From assembly GCA_030748365.1 (NCBI GenBank), contig JASMME010000015.1:1-12977 (forward strand): a stretch of DNA of 12,977 nucleotides, read 5' to 3'. Position numbers and translations under genes: made by a program. The stretch's first letter is position 1; every line of letters starts with the position of its first letter. Below the pieces are notes generated by a model. That model worked only from the letters and a program-made list of their open reading frames with translations. It did not search any database and was not told where the DNA came from. The stretch comes from Lutibacter sp. GTDB lineage: Bacteria > Bacteroidota > Bacteroidia > Flavobacteriales > Flavobacteriaceae. Shown piece by piece: positions 1 through 6,082 of this stretch.

Positions 1-1377
1 TTTACCAAAAGCCAATTGCTCAGGGAATTTGGTACCATGGCGTCCATTAATATCCTAGGTATTTTTGTATTGGCCCTGTTGCTGATACCCATCCTCTATA
101 GTTTTATGCCCTTACCAAAGGAAAAGCACCTAAAACACCTGGAACGAAAATGGATGGATGGCATTGTAGGGAGAATGGAAAACATTGTGCGCAATCACAG
201 GGTTAGTGTCTATTTGGCCACGGTTGTATTGATGGTGGTGAGCATCATTGGGATTTATACGATCAACGTTTCGGGAAGTCTTATAGAAGATATGCCCAAA
301 GGCAAACAGTTTTTTAAGGACATCCTGTTCTTTGAAGAAGAGTTTGGCGGTATCATGCCCCTGGAAATTGTGGTGGATGCCCACAAGGAAAAAGGGATTA
401 TGAAGTTGTCGACCCTTAAAAGGATGGAAAAGTTGGCAGAGGCCATTGAAGAGATTCCACAACTTTCCAAACCCACCTCGGTGCTAAACCTTGTAAAATA
501 TTCCAAACAGGCTTTCTATGGAGGGAATCCCAAGTATTTCCAGTTGCCGAATAACCAGGAAAAAAATTGGATTCTTTCTTATACCAAGAACAGCCCGGCC
601 CATACAGATTTGCTCAATAATTTTGTTGACAGTACAGGTAGGTACGCCAGGATAACCACCTTTATGAAGGATATTGGTACTGATAAAATGGAACTGATCG
701 AAGAGCGCCTTCAACAAAGGATCGATAAGGTACTTCCTCAGGAAAAATACACGGTTTCCATGACCGGAAAAGCCTTGATATTTTTAAAAGGAACCACCTT
801 TTTGATCAACAACTTGGTTGTTTCCTTGTCGCTGGCTGTTTTATTGATTGCCGTCTTTATGGCTTTTATGTTTCGCTCCTTTAGGATGATTCTCATCTCG
901 CTAATCCCTAATATTTTCCCCTTGTTGATTACGGGGGGGCTGATGGGTTATTTAGGCGTACCGCTAAAGCCTTCTACCATCTTGGTGTTTAGCATAGCCT
1001 TTGGAATCTCGGTGGATGACACCATCCATTTTTTGGCAAAATACCGACAGGAACTAAAAGCCAACAAGTGGAAGATCAAACAATCTGTTTATGCAGCCTT
1101 GCGTGAAACCGGGGTAAGCATGTTCTACACTTCCATAGTCCTTTTCTTCGGATTCCTGGTGTTTACCGTGTCCAGTTTTGGTGGCACCATTGCCTTGGGC
1201 GGTCTGGTTTCCATTACCCTCTTGTTTGCCATGGTTTCCAACCTGATCCTCTTGCCGGCACTGTTGCTGTCACTCGAAAAGAGTATTGCCAACAAAAAAA
1301 CCTTTAGAGAGCCCTCCGTAAATATACTCCCTTCAAACAAGGAGAGCCAACCAAATGCGCCAGGTGATAACGGGTAA
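1..1377 (+). CDS. MMPL/RND-superfamily exporter, C-terminal part (5' end outside window)
   Basis: The frame is open from base 1 (Phe-Thr-Lys-Ser-Gln-Leu-Leu) to the TAA at 1375-1377, so this is the last 458 residues of a larger gene; the TTG at 16 and ATG at 37 are internal codons. It shows a hydrophobic helix at once (about residues 15-37), a second helix (about 65-85), a soluble periplasmic loop of about 180 residues, then a cluster of membrane helices (about 270-430). The motif GISVDDTIHFLAKYR in that cluster matches the Asp-bearing helix of proton-driven MMPL/RND permeases. Such proteins are inner-membrane exporters of lipids or other hydrophobic compounds, powered by proton motive force; the substrate here cannot be read from the sequence. 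The tail is polar, rich in Asn, Ser and Pro. No terminator is obvious in the 90 nt after the stop, where the convergent thioredoxin-like gene ends. Confidence 0.88.
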   Translation, partial: FTKSQLLREFGTMASINILGIFVLALLLIPILYSFMPLPKEKHLKHLERKWMDGIVGRMENIVRNHRVSVYLATVVLMVVSIIGIYTINVSGSLIEDMPKGKQFFKDILFFEEEFGGIMPLEIVVDAHKEKGIMKLSTLKRMEKLAEAIEEIPQLSKPTSVLNLVKYSKQAFYGGNPKYFQLPNNQEKNWILSYTKNSPAHTDLLNNFVDSTGRYARITTFMKDIGTDKMELIEERLQQRIDKVLPQEKYTVSMTGKALIFLKGTTFLINNLVVSLSLAVLLIAVFMAFMFRSFRMILISLIPNIFPLLITGGLMGYLGVPLKPSTILVFSIAFGISVDDTIHFLAKYRQELKANKWKIKQSVYAALRETGVSMFYTSIVLFFGFLVFTVSSFGGTIALGGLVSITLLFAMVSNLILLPALLLSLEKSIANKKTFREPSVNILPSNKESQPNAPGDNG

Positions 1378-1467
1378 TTCTTACCGTGTCACACTATACC
1401 TAAAATAGAGGGGCACCTCGTCAAGGCAGCAATTTGACCCAAACACAAGCTTTCATTAGGGAGGGTG

Positions 1468-2088
1468 TTAGGAGTTCACGTGCTCAGGTATTGACGACTG
1501 AAGTATTTGAAGTAGGTCTTTTTGTATGTGAAGCCCTTTGTCTTTGTTATACCAAAGCTGGAGTTCCTTTTTAAACTCAGCATCAATACAGCCATTTTTT
1601 TCTTTGTAATCCCTCACCATTTTTTGGGCATGGGAAGGCCTGGGCCCCCAGGAATTCAACACATCGTTTTCCTGGTTAAGGACAATCACTTTGGGGATGG
1701 CTTTACTGCCATTGGTCAGAAAAAGGTTCATCAGGGCTTCCTGTTCATCCCGCAGCACGATCCTGAGATTTATACGCTGGGATGCTTCGGCCACTTTGTT
1801 GATGACTGGTACGATTTGCGCAGCATCTCCACACCAACCTTCTGCAATGACCAGTAAGGTTAGGGGCTGGTTGAGCTGTTCCAGTTCCTGTCTGATTCCT
1901 TCGTCCAGGCGGAGCGTTTTGTCCAATCGGTCCATCCGCCGGTCATTTAGCCTACTGTATTCTACCAAATCCGCTGTTTGGTTATTGCCAGTGGAAGTAT
2001 TTGTGGAAAGTAGCGATTTTATATGTGCCCTGTAAGTGGGGTAGCTCAGTCCTTTTTCCAAGCTGTCTTTGATGATTGAAGGCGTCAT
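1468..2088 (-). CDS. Thioredoxin-fold family protein with a single-cysteine WCGDA site
   Basis: 206 residues starting at ATG (2088), with no signal peptide, so probably cytoplasmic. The thioredoxin core begins near residue 75 (LTLLVIAEGWCGDA) and includes the cis-proline signature Ala-Ile-Pro at 130-132. The active-site position reads W-C-G-D at 85-88 in place of W-C-x-x-C, so the resolving cysteine is missing; the only other Cys is C167. About 70 mostly helical residues precede the fold. This matches the thioredoxin-like family common in Bacteroidota with one active-site Cys (Thioredoxin_9-like). Its function is unknown: it cannot act as a classical dithiol oxidoreductase alone, but could form mixed disulfides or work with glutathione-like thiols. 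It is divergent from the nos operon and shares its upstream region. Because it lacks an export signal I do not tie it to periplasmic copper-site maturation. Confidence 0.85.
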   Translation of the reverse strand: MTPSIIKDSLEKGLSYPTYRAHIKSLLSTNTSTGNNQTADLVEYSRLNDRRMDRLDKTLRLDEGIRQELEQLNQPLTLLVIAEGWCGDAAQIVPVINKVAEASQRINLRIVLRDEQEALMNLFLTNGSKAIPKVIVLNQENDVLNSWGPRPSHAQKMVRDYKEKNGCIDAEFKKELQLWYNKDKGLHIQKDLLQILQSSIPEHVNS

Positions 2089-2118
2089 TTTTCAGATTTA
2101 AAATGAATATATCAGCTG

Positions 2119-2151
2119 CAAAAGTACTTGTTTTTTCCATAAAAACAGCAA
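2119..2151 (-). promoter_or_regulatory. Candidate promoter of the thioredoxin-like gene
   Basis: On the minus strand TACTTTTG (2119-2126) fits the Bacteroidota -7 consensus TAnnTTTG. A TTG lies 22 nt further upstream (2149-2151), near the expected spacing for the -33 element. The implied leader is about 25 nt. The TA-rich context makes chance matches likely, so this is a tentative call. Confidence 0.35.
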
Positions 2152-2184
2152 GTAAAGTATTAAAAGGTCTTTTATTATAAAAAC

Positions 2185-2196
2185 TGATTTTTATCA
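2185..2196 (+). promoter_or_regulatory. FNR/CRP-family operator upstream of the nos operon
   Basis: TGAT-TTTT-ATCA is a perfect 4+4 inverted repeat with a 4-nt spacer. It matches eight of the ten specified bases of the FNR consensus TTGAT-N4-ATCAA, with C at both outermost positions. Its centre (2190.5) is about 41.5 bp upstream of the start point expected for the TATTTTTG element at 2220-2227, which is the class II activator position. No -33 TTG stands at the right spacing, as expected of an activator-dependent promoter. Seen: the palindrome and its distance. Inferred: control by an oxygen- or NO-responsive Crp/Fnr regulator, not encoded in this window. Confidence 0.6.
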
Positions 2197-2201
2197 CCCT
2201 T

Positions 2202-2212
2202 TTAACCGTTAA
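2202..2212 (+). promoter_or_regulatory. 11-bp palindrome inside the nos promoter
   Basis: TTAAC-C-GTTAA is a perfect inverted repeat with a single central base, lying between the FNR-like box and the -7 element. It would fall at about -31 to -21, where a bound repressor could block RNA polymerase. A short AT-rich palindrome can arise by chance, and no regulator is identified. Confidence 0.3.
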
Positions 2213-2219
2213 CAAAAAG

Positions 2220-2227
2220 TATTTTTG
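2220..2227 (+). promoter_or_regulatory. nos operon -7 element (TATTTTTG)
   Basis: It is a full match to the Bacteroidota primary-sigma -7 consensus TAnnTTTG, 22 nt before the ATG of the fasciclin gene. The transcript would start near 2232, giving a leader of about 18 nt, typical for this phylum. It would drive at least the fasciclin, cytochrome c and nosZ genes, up to the terminator after nosZ. Confidence 0.55.
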
Positions 2228-2249
2228 CGCTAAATTAATATCTAAAATC

Positions 2250-2819
2250 ATGAAAAACATTATCCGAACATGTTCATTACTAGCACTTTTGGCCTTGTTT
2301 GCAGTATCCTGTAATGGAGGTGCTGGCAAGCAGGAAAGTACTGTGCCTACTGCACCTTTAGGAAAGGGGCAATCAGCTGTCCAAGACGATGAATCAGCAG
2401 CCAATGCTTTGCAAGTGGCCAAGTCCCTGGAAGATTTTTCAACCCTGGTGGTAGCCATTGAAGCTGCAGGGGTAGAAGATGCACTTGTCAATGCAGGTCC
2501 ATTGACTGTTTTTGCGCCTATCAACGCAGCCTTTGAAAAGTTGCCAGCTGGTACTGTTGAAAGCCTGGTAAAGCCTGAGAACAAAGCCAAACTGGCATTT
2601 ATTCTCAAAAACCATGTAGCACCGGCCAATTTCCCAATCAAACAGTTGAAAAAGGACGCCAGAAAAGGACGTAAACTTTATATGGCCTCTGGCAACTACC
2701 TAGAAGTGGAGCACCGGGAAGACGCTATTTACGTGGGCGGCGTTAAGATTTTAAAGACCGTACAGGTAAGTAATGGCTGGATCCATGTCATTGATACCAT
2801 TTTATTACCTACTGAATAA
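2250..2819 (+). CDS. Fasciclin (FAS1) domain lipoprotein, first gene of the nos operon
   Basis: 189 residues. A lipoprotein signal peptide ends in FAVSC with the lipidated Cys at 21, followed by a low-complexity linker (22-50) and one FAS1 domain (about 55-188). The FAS1 marks are the H1-like segment LTVFAPINAAFEKLP (85-99), the conserved His in LKNHVAP (H122), and the H2-like segment NGWIHVIDTILLP (175-187). FAS1 domains are small adhesion-type folds; in bacteria they occur as secreted or lipid-anchored proteins and no catalytic role is established. It begins the transcript containing cytochrome c and nosZ, only 3 nt before the next reading frame. A comparable fasciclin gene accompanies nosZ in other Bacteroidota as I recall, which suggests a structural, metal-related or electron-transfer scaffold role. 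That role is inference; the sequence shows no Cys- or Met-rich copper site in the domain. Confidence 0.88.
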   Translation: MKNIIRTCSLLALLALFAVSCNGGAGKQESTVPTAPLGKGQSAVQDDESAANALQVAKSLEDFSTLVVAIEAAGVEDALVNAGPLTVFAPINAAFEKLPAGTVESLVKPENKAKLAFILKNHVAPANFPIKQLKKDARKGRKLYMASGNYLEVEHREDAIYVGGVKILKTVQVSNGWIHVIDTILLPTE

Positions 2820-2846
2820 CCAATGTTTATTACTAAAAAGACAACG

Positions 2847-3311
2847 ATGAAATTAAAAGGAATTACTTGGGCACTTATTGCCCTGTTTATGTGGAGTTGT
2901 GGTGGTGATGCCAAGAAACCTGCAGCGAAGGTAGCTGCCAAAGAGGAAGTAGCAGCCCCTGTGGAGCTCGACCCTGTGAAAGACAAAGGAATTGGACCTA
3001 TTAAAAGCCTCACACTGGCAGCGATTGATGAAGGGATGGTGGCCAAAGGAAAAGACCTCTACAAATCAAAATGCTCTGCTTGTCACAAGATCTCGAAACG
3101 ATTTGTAGGCCCTGCGCTGGGTGGTATAACCGAAAGACGTACACCGGAGTGGGTTATGAACATGATCCTAAACCCTGAGGAGATGGTTGCTAAAAATCCG
3201 ATTGCAAAAAAGCTATTGGAAGAATATATCTCTCCCATGGCCAACCAAAGTCTGACAGAAGAAGAAGCCCGGCTAATTCTCGAATATTTTAGGACGAAAA
3301 CAAGCAACTAA
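2847..3311 (+). CDS. Monohaem c-type cytochrome lipoprotein, probable electron donor to NosZ
   Basis: 154 residues from the ATG at 2847. The frame also opens at ATG 2823, but that adds eight polar residues before a normal signal peptide, so the later start is preferred. The signal peptide ends in MWSC, an unorthodox but plausible lipobox with Cys at 18. It is followed by an Ala/Lys/Glu-rich linker (19-45) and a class I cytochrome c domain (about 62-152). The haem-binding motif is CSACH at 76-80, with H80 as proximal ligand; M131 in SPMANQSLTEEE is the likely distal ligand. It lies 28 nt upstream of nosZ in the same transcript. With no nosR, nosX or nosGH present, this membrane-anchored cytochrome is the natural candidate to carry electrons from the quinol/cytochrome c branch to the CuA site of NosZ. 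The partner assignment is inferred from context. Confidence 0.88.
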   Translation: MKLKGITWALIALFMWSCGGDAKKPAAKVAAKEEVAAPVELDPVKDKGIGPIKSLTLAAIDEGMVAKGKDLYKSKCSACHKISKRFVGPALGGITERRTPEWVMNMILNPEEMVAKNPIAKKLLEEYISPMANQSLTEEEARLILEYFRTKTSN

Positions 3312-3315
3312 AAAT

Positions 3316-3336
3316 AACAAACAACAAACAACAAAC
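3316..3336 (+). repeat. Three tandem AACAAAC heptamers in the nosZ leader
   Basis: Three perfect copies of a 7-nt unit fill the 28-nt spacer between the cytochrome stop and the nosZ ATG. The spacer has no G until just before the start codon and cannot form stable structure. There is no Shine-Dalgarno sequence. A-rich unpaired leaders favour initiation in Bacteroidota. The repeat could also slip during replication, changing leader length but not the reading frame. Confidence 0.7.
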
Positions 3337-3339
3337 AAG

Positions 3340-5313
3340 ATGAGAACGATGTTTAAATCACTATGGGCACTGACCCTAATGTCAGTGTTCTTGACCAGCT
3401 GCGGCAACGGAGGTTCCAGCAATAAAGGAGCCTTGTCAGGCAGCGTAGCTGAAAAAGTATATGTAGCTCCGGGAGAGCACGATGAATTTTACGCATTTGT
3501 TTCAGGAGGATTTAGCGGCCAATTGGCTGTCTATGGTTTGCCTTCTGGAAGACTGTTTAAGGTAATTCCTGTTTTTTCTGTTGATGCGGAAAAAGGCTAT
3601 GGTTTTAACGAAGAGACCAAGCCCTTGTTAAACACTTCCTTCGGTCAAATACCTTGGGGAGATTCACACCACCCTGATATTTCTCAAACCAACGGAGAAT
3701 TAGATGGTCGCTGGGTCTTTATCAATGAAAACAATACCCCGCGTATTGCCCGGATTGACCTGAGCACTTTTGAAACGGTAGAAACCATTGAAATCCCAAA
3801 TACTGCCGGAAATCACAGTTCCTCCTATGTGACTGAAAACACCGAATATGTGGTAGCAGGTACCCGTTTTGGTATTCCGGTTCCCCAACGTGATTTACCG
3901 ATTGATGAATACAAAGGAAACTTTAAAGGGGTACTATCTTTCCTATCAGTAGATCCAGAAGAAGGACATATGGATATGTCTTTCCAGATCATGATGCCTG
4001 GTTTTGACTATGACAAAGCCCACCCTGGAAGAGGTGATTCTCATGGATGGTTCTTTTTCACGACCTACAATTCTGAAGAAGCGAACTCACTCTTAGAAGT
4101 CAACGCTTCCCAAAACGACAAGGATTTTATTGCAGCCGTAAACTGGAAAAAGGCTGAAGAGTATATCAAAGCGGGCAAATTCAAAACCTTGCCAACGAAT
4201 TATGCGCACAATATTTATGACGAATCTACCCACATGGCAACCACTACCTGGAAAAAGGAAGTGCGTATGCTAGACCCAGCAGAATGCCCCGGTCTTGTAT
4301 ATTTCTTACCCACCCCAAAATCACCGCATGGATGTGACGTAGATCCTACCGGAGAGTACATTGTAGGTAGTGGTAAACTGTCTGCCGATGTAACGGTACA
4401 CTCCTTCTCTAAGATGATAAAAGCCATCGAAAATGAGCAATTTTCCGGAGACGCTTATGGCATTCCGATCGTTGATTTTGAAGCGGTACATGCCGGTAGT
4501 GTGAAGCAGTCAGGTTTGGGCCCTTTGCACACAGAATTTGATGCAGAAGGATACGCGTATACCACCTTCTTTATCTCTTCTGAGGTTGTTAAGTGGAAGC
4601 TCGGAACCTGGGAGGTCATTGACAGAAAACCAACTTATTACTCTGTAGGACACCTAATGATACCTGGAGGAAATTCAGCAAAGCCTTTTGGAAAATACTT
4701 AATGGCCATGAACAAGATTACCAAAGACCGGTATTTGCCTACCGGACCTGAGGTAACCCATTCTGCCCAACTATATGATATCTCTGGAGAGAAAATGGAG
4801 TTATTGCTCGATTTCCCAACGATTGGAGAGCCCCATTACGCAGCTGGAATTCCTGCTGATTTGGTAAAACCTAGGTCTAAGAAGATCTATAAATTAGAAG
4901 AAAACAACCACCCCTATGTAACCAAGAATGAGCAGGAAGCCAAGGTGGTTAGAAAAGGAAAAGAGGTGCATATATATATGACCATGATCCGTTCGCATTT
5001 TGCGCCTGACAATATTGAAGGTGTGCAGGTAGGTGATAAGGTATATTTCCACGTGACCAACCTAGAGCAGGATTACGACGTACCGCACGGTATCTCTATG
5101 ATTGGCGCCAACACTTCCGAGTTGCTCATTATGCCCGGACAAACAGAAACCTTTATATGGGAGCCCAAGCATGTAGGTGTATGGCCTTTCTATTGTACTG
5201 ATTTCTGTTCTGCGCTGCACCAAGAAATGCAGGGATATGTCAGGGTTTCACCCAAAGGCTCTAAGGTACCGATTTCCTTTACCCTGGACGGTGATGCCGT
5301 GGATGCTGAATAA
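3340..5313 (+). CDS. nosZ: Nitrous-oxide reductase NosZ, clade II, Sec-exported lipoprotein form
   Basis: Reduces N2O to N2 with two electrons at a CuZ copper-sulfide cluster, fed by a dinuclear CuA site. 657 residues. The N-terminus is a Sec-type lipoprotein signal ending in FLTSC (Cys 21) with no twin-arginine motif, unlike the Tat-exported clade I enzyme. The seven-bladed propeller carries all seven expected CuZ histidines: H110 and H111 (GDSHHPD), H159 (GNHSSS), H330 (SPHGC), H397 (GPLHT), H438 (VGHLM) and H499 (GEPHY). The C-terminal cupredoxin domain (about 540-636) has the CuA ligands H583 (VPHG), C619, C623, H627 and M630 (CTDFCSALHQEM); clade I has Trp where D621 stands. It appears complete and functional. 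It is co-transcribed with the fasciclin and cytochrome genes and closed by a strong terminator. The lipid anchor means the enzyme is membrane-tethered, facing the periplasm. Confidence 0.97.
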   Translation: MRTMFKSLWALTLMSVFLTSCGNGGSSNKGALSGSVAEKVYVAPGEHDEFYAFVSGGFSGQLAVYGLPSGRLFKVIPVFSVDAEKGYGFNEETKPLLNTSFGQIPWGDSHHPDISQTNGELDGRWVFINENNTPRIARIDLSTFETVETIEIPNTAGNHSSSYVTENTEYVVAGTRFGIPVPQRDLPIDEYKGNFKGVLSFLSVDPEEGHMDMSFQIMMPGFDYDKAHPGRGDSHGWFFFTTYNSEEANSLLEVNASQNDKDFIAAVNWKKAEEYIKAGKFKTLPTNYAHNIYDESTHMATTTWKKEVRMLDPAECPGLVYFLPTPKSPHGCDVDPTGEYIVGSGKLSADVTVHSFSKMIKAIENEQFSGDAYGIPIVDFEAVHAGSVKQSGLGPLHTEFDAEGYAYTTFFISSEVVKWKLGTWEVIDRKPTYYSVGHLMIPGGNSAKPFGKYLMAMNKITKDRYLPTGPEVTHSAQLYDISGEKMELLLDFPTIGEPHYAAGIPADLVKPRSKKIYKLEENNHPYVTKNEQEAKVVRKGKEVHIYMTMIRSHFAPDNIEGVQVGDKVYFHVTNLEQDYDVPHGISMIGANTSELLIMPGQTETFIWEPKHVGVWPFYCTDFCSALHQEMQGYVRVSPKGSKVPISFTLDGDAVDAE

Positions 5314-5350
5314 CCTGTTCTGACAATATAAATGTTTTAATAAATTGTAG

Positions 5351-5380
5351 ACGGGCGGGTATGTAAACCCGCCCGTTTTT
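5351..5380 (+). terminator. Rho-independent terminator after nosZ
   Basis: A perfect 10-bp stem (ACGGGCGGGT at 5351-5360 pairing with 5367-5376), a 6-nt ATGTAA loop and a run of five T. It lies 37 nt after the nosZ stop and 20 nt before the next ATG. That spacing leaves almost no room for a new promoter, so the next gene probably relies on read-through. This would make nosZ transcripts much more abundant than those of the accessory genes. Confidence 0.85.
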
Positions 5381-5400
5381 AATCCCCTACAGTATACCCC

Positions 5401-5991
5401 ATGAAAAAGGCCAATAAATTGATGATACTAGGATCCCTGTTTTTACTCGGATTGTTTGTCTTACCTATGTGGAACATTACCCTGGAAGCTCCCCAGTATC
5501 CCATTCCGCTCGGGATGGATATCTACACCCATAAATTCGAAGACACCCATGAGCACGACATCAAGAATATCAACCTGATGAACCACTATGTCGGTATGAA
5601 ATACATTCCCGAAACCATCCCTGAGTTTTCCCTATTTCCCTGGGCTGTGGCCATCATGACGGCACTGGGGGTTCTCATAGGCTTTACAGGCGGATATCGC
5701 TGGTTCTTTGCCTGGTTGGTGTTGATGTGTTTATTGGGCATTGCAGGTATGACCGATTTCTATCTGTGGGAGTACGATTACGGACACAATCTGGACCCAA
5801 AGGCCATCATGAACTTTAAAAATCCTGACGGTAGCCCTATGGGCTTCCAGCCACCACTTTTTGGTTCTAAAGACATCCTAAATTTTACAGCCCATTCCTA
5901 TCCCAGGTCAGGAGCTTATATGATGTTTATAGGCATGCTACTGATTTTCTGGGCCTATAGGATCGGAAAAAAAGAAGCCAAAGCCAGCTAG
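5401..5991 (+). CDS. His-rich four-helix membrane protein of the nos cluster (NosB-like candidate)
   Basis: 196 residues, starting at ATG in the first possible position after the nosZ terminator. Four hydrophobic segments are visible (about 7-23, 80-97, 100-119, 172-188). Between helices 1 and 2 lies a loop with H44, H50, H52 and H62 plus M60 and M66 (core HEHDIKNINLMNHYVGM). Between helices 3 and 4 lies a second loop with DFYLWEYDYGHN and H165. Both loops fall on the same face of the membrane, and with the first helix as an uncleaved anchor they would be periplasmic. The His and Met residues resemble a metal-binding site, plausibly copper. Clade II nos clusters often carry a transmembrane protein of unknown function called NosB; this may be its counterpart in Bacteroidota, but I cannot confirm homology. 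It is not an ABC permease and has no haem motif. The function is unknown and the link to N2O respiration rests on position. Confidence 0.75.
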   Translation: MKKANKLMILGSLFLLGLFVLPMWNITLEAPQYPIPLGMDIYTHKFEDTHEHDIKNINLMNHYVGMKYIPETIPEFSLFPWAVAIMTALGVLIGFTGGYRWFFAWLVLMCLLGIAGMTDFYLWEYDYGHNLDPKAIMNFKNPDGSPMGFQPPLFGSKDILNFTAHSYPRSGAYMMFIGMLLIFWAYRIGKKEAKAS

Positions 5992-6059
5992 CTATTTTCC
6001 CTGCGTTCACCGAAGAGAACTAAACACCTGTTTGCGCCAGACAGCAAGATTGTTTTGTG

Positions 6060-6067
6060 TATATTTG
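6060..6067 (+). promoter_or_regulatory. Candidate -7 element for nosLDFY (TATATTTG)
   Basis: It is a full match to TAnnTTTG, 15 nt before the nosL ATG. A TTTG at 6031-6034 lies 25 nt upstream, longer than the usual spacing, so the -33 element is unconvincing. Its presence in the longest gap between accessory genes (91 nt) supports a second transcript covering nosL, nosD, nosF and nosY. No FNR-like box is visible here. Confidence 0.4.
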
Positions 6068-6082
6068 TGCCCTAAAATTACG

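Noticed and set aside
1378..1467. Short inverted repeats (GTCAA/TTGAC and GAGG/CCTC) between the exporter and the thioredoxin-like gene, considered as terminators
   Set aside because: The stems are only 4-5 bp and no proper T run follows on the relevant strand.
1522..2035. Plus-strand open frames opposite the thioredoxin-like gene
   Set aside because: They are antisense frames of a recognisable minus-strand protein, with no homology signature or promoter.
1982..2641. Long minus-strand open frame across the nos promoter and the fasciclin gene
   Set aside because: It overlaps a confident plus-strand gene and the promoter region; the translation shows only low-complexity Ala/Ser runs and no family motif.
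2823..2846. Earlier ATG for the cytochrome c gene
   Set aside because: It adds eight polar residues in front of a complete lipoprotein signal peptide; the ATG at 2847 fits better.
6032..6082. TTG start giving a longer NosL
   Set aside because: The extension precedes a normal lipoprotein signal and overlaps the candidate TATATTTG promoter element.
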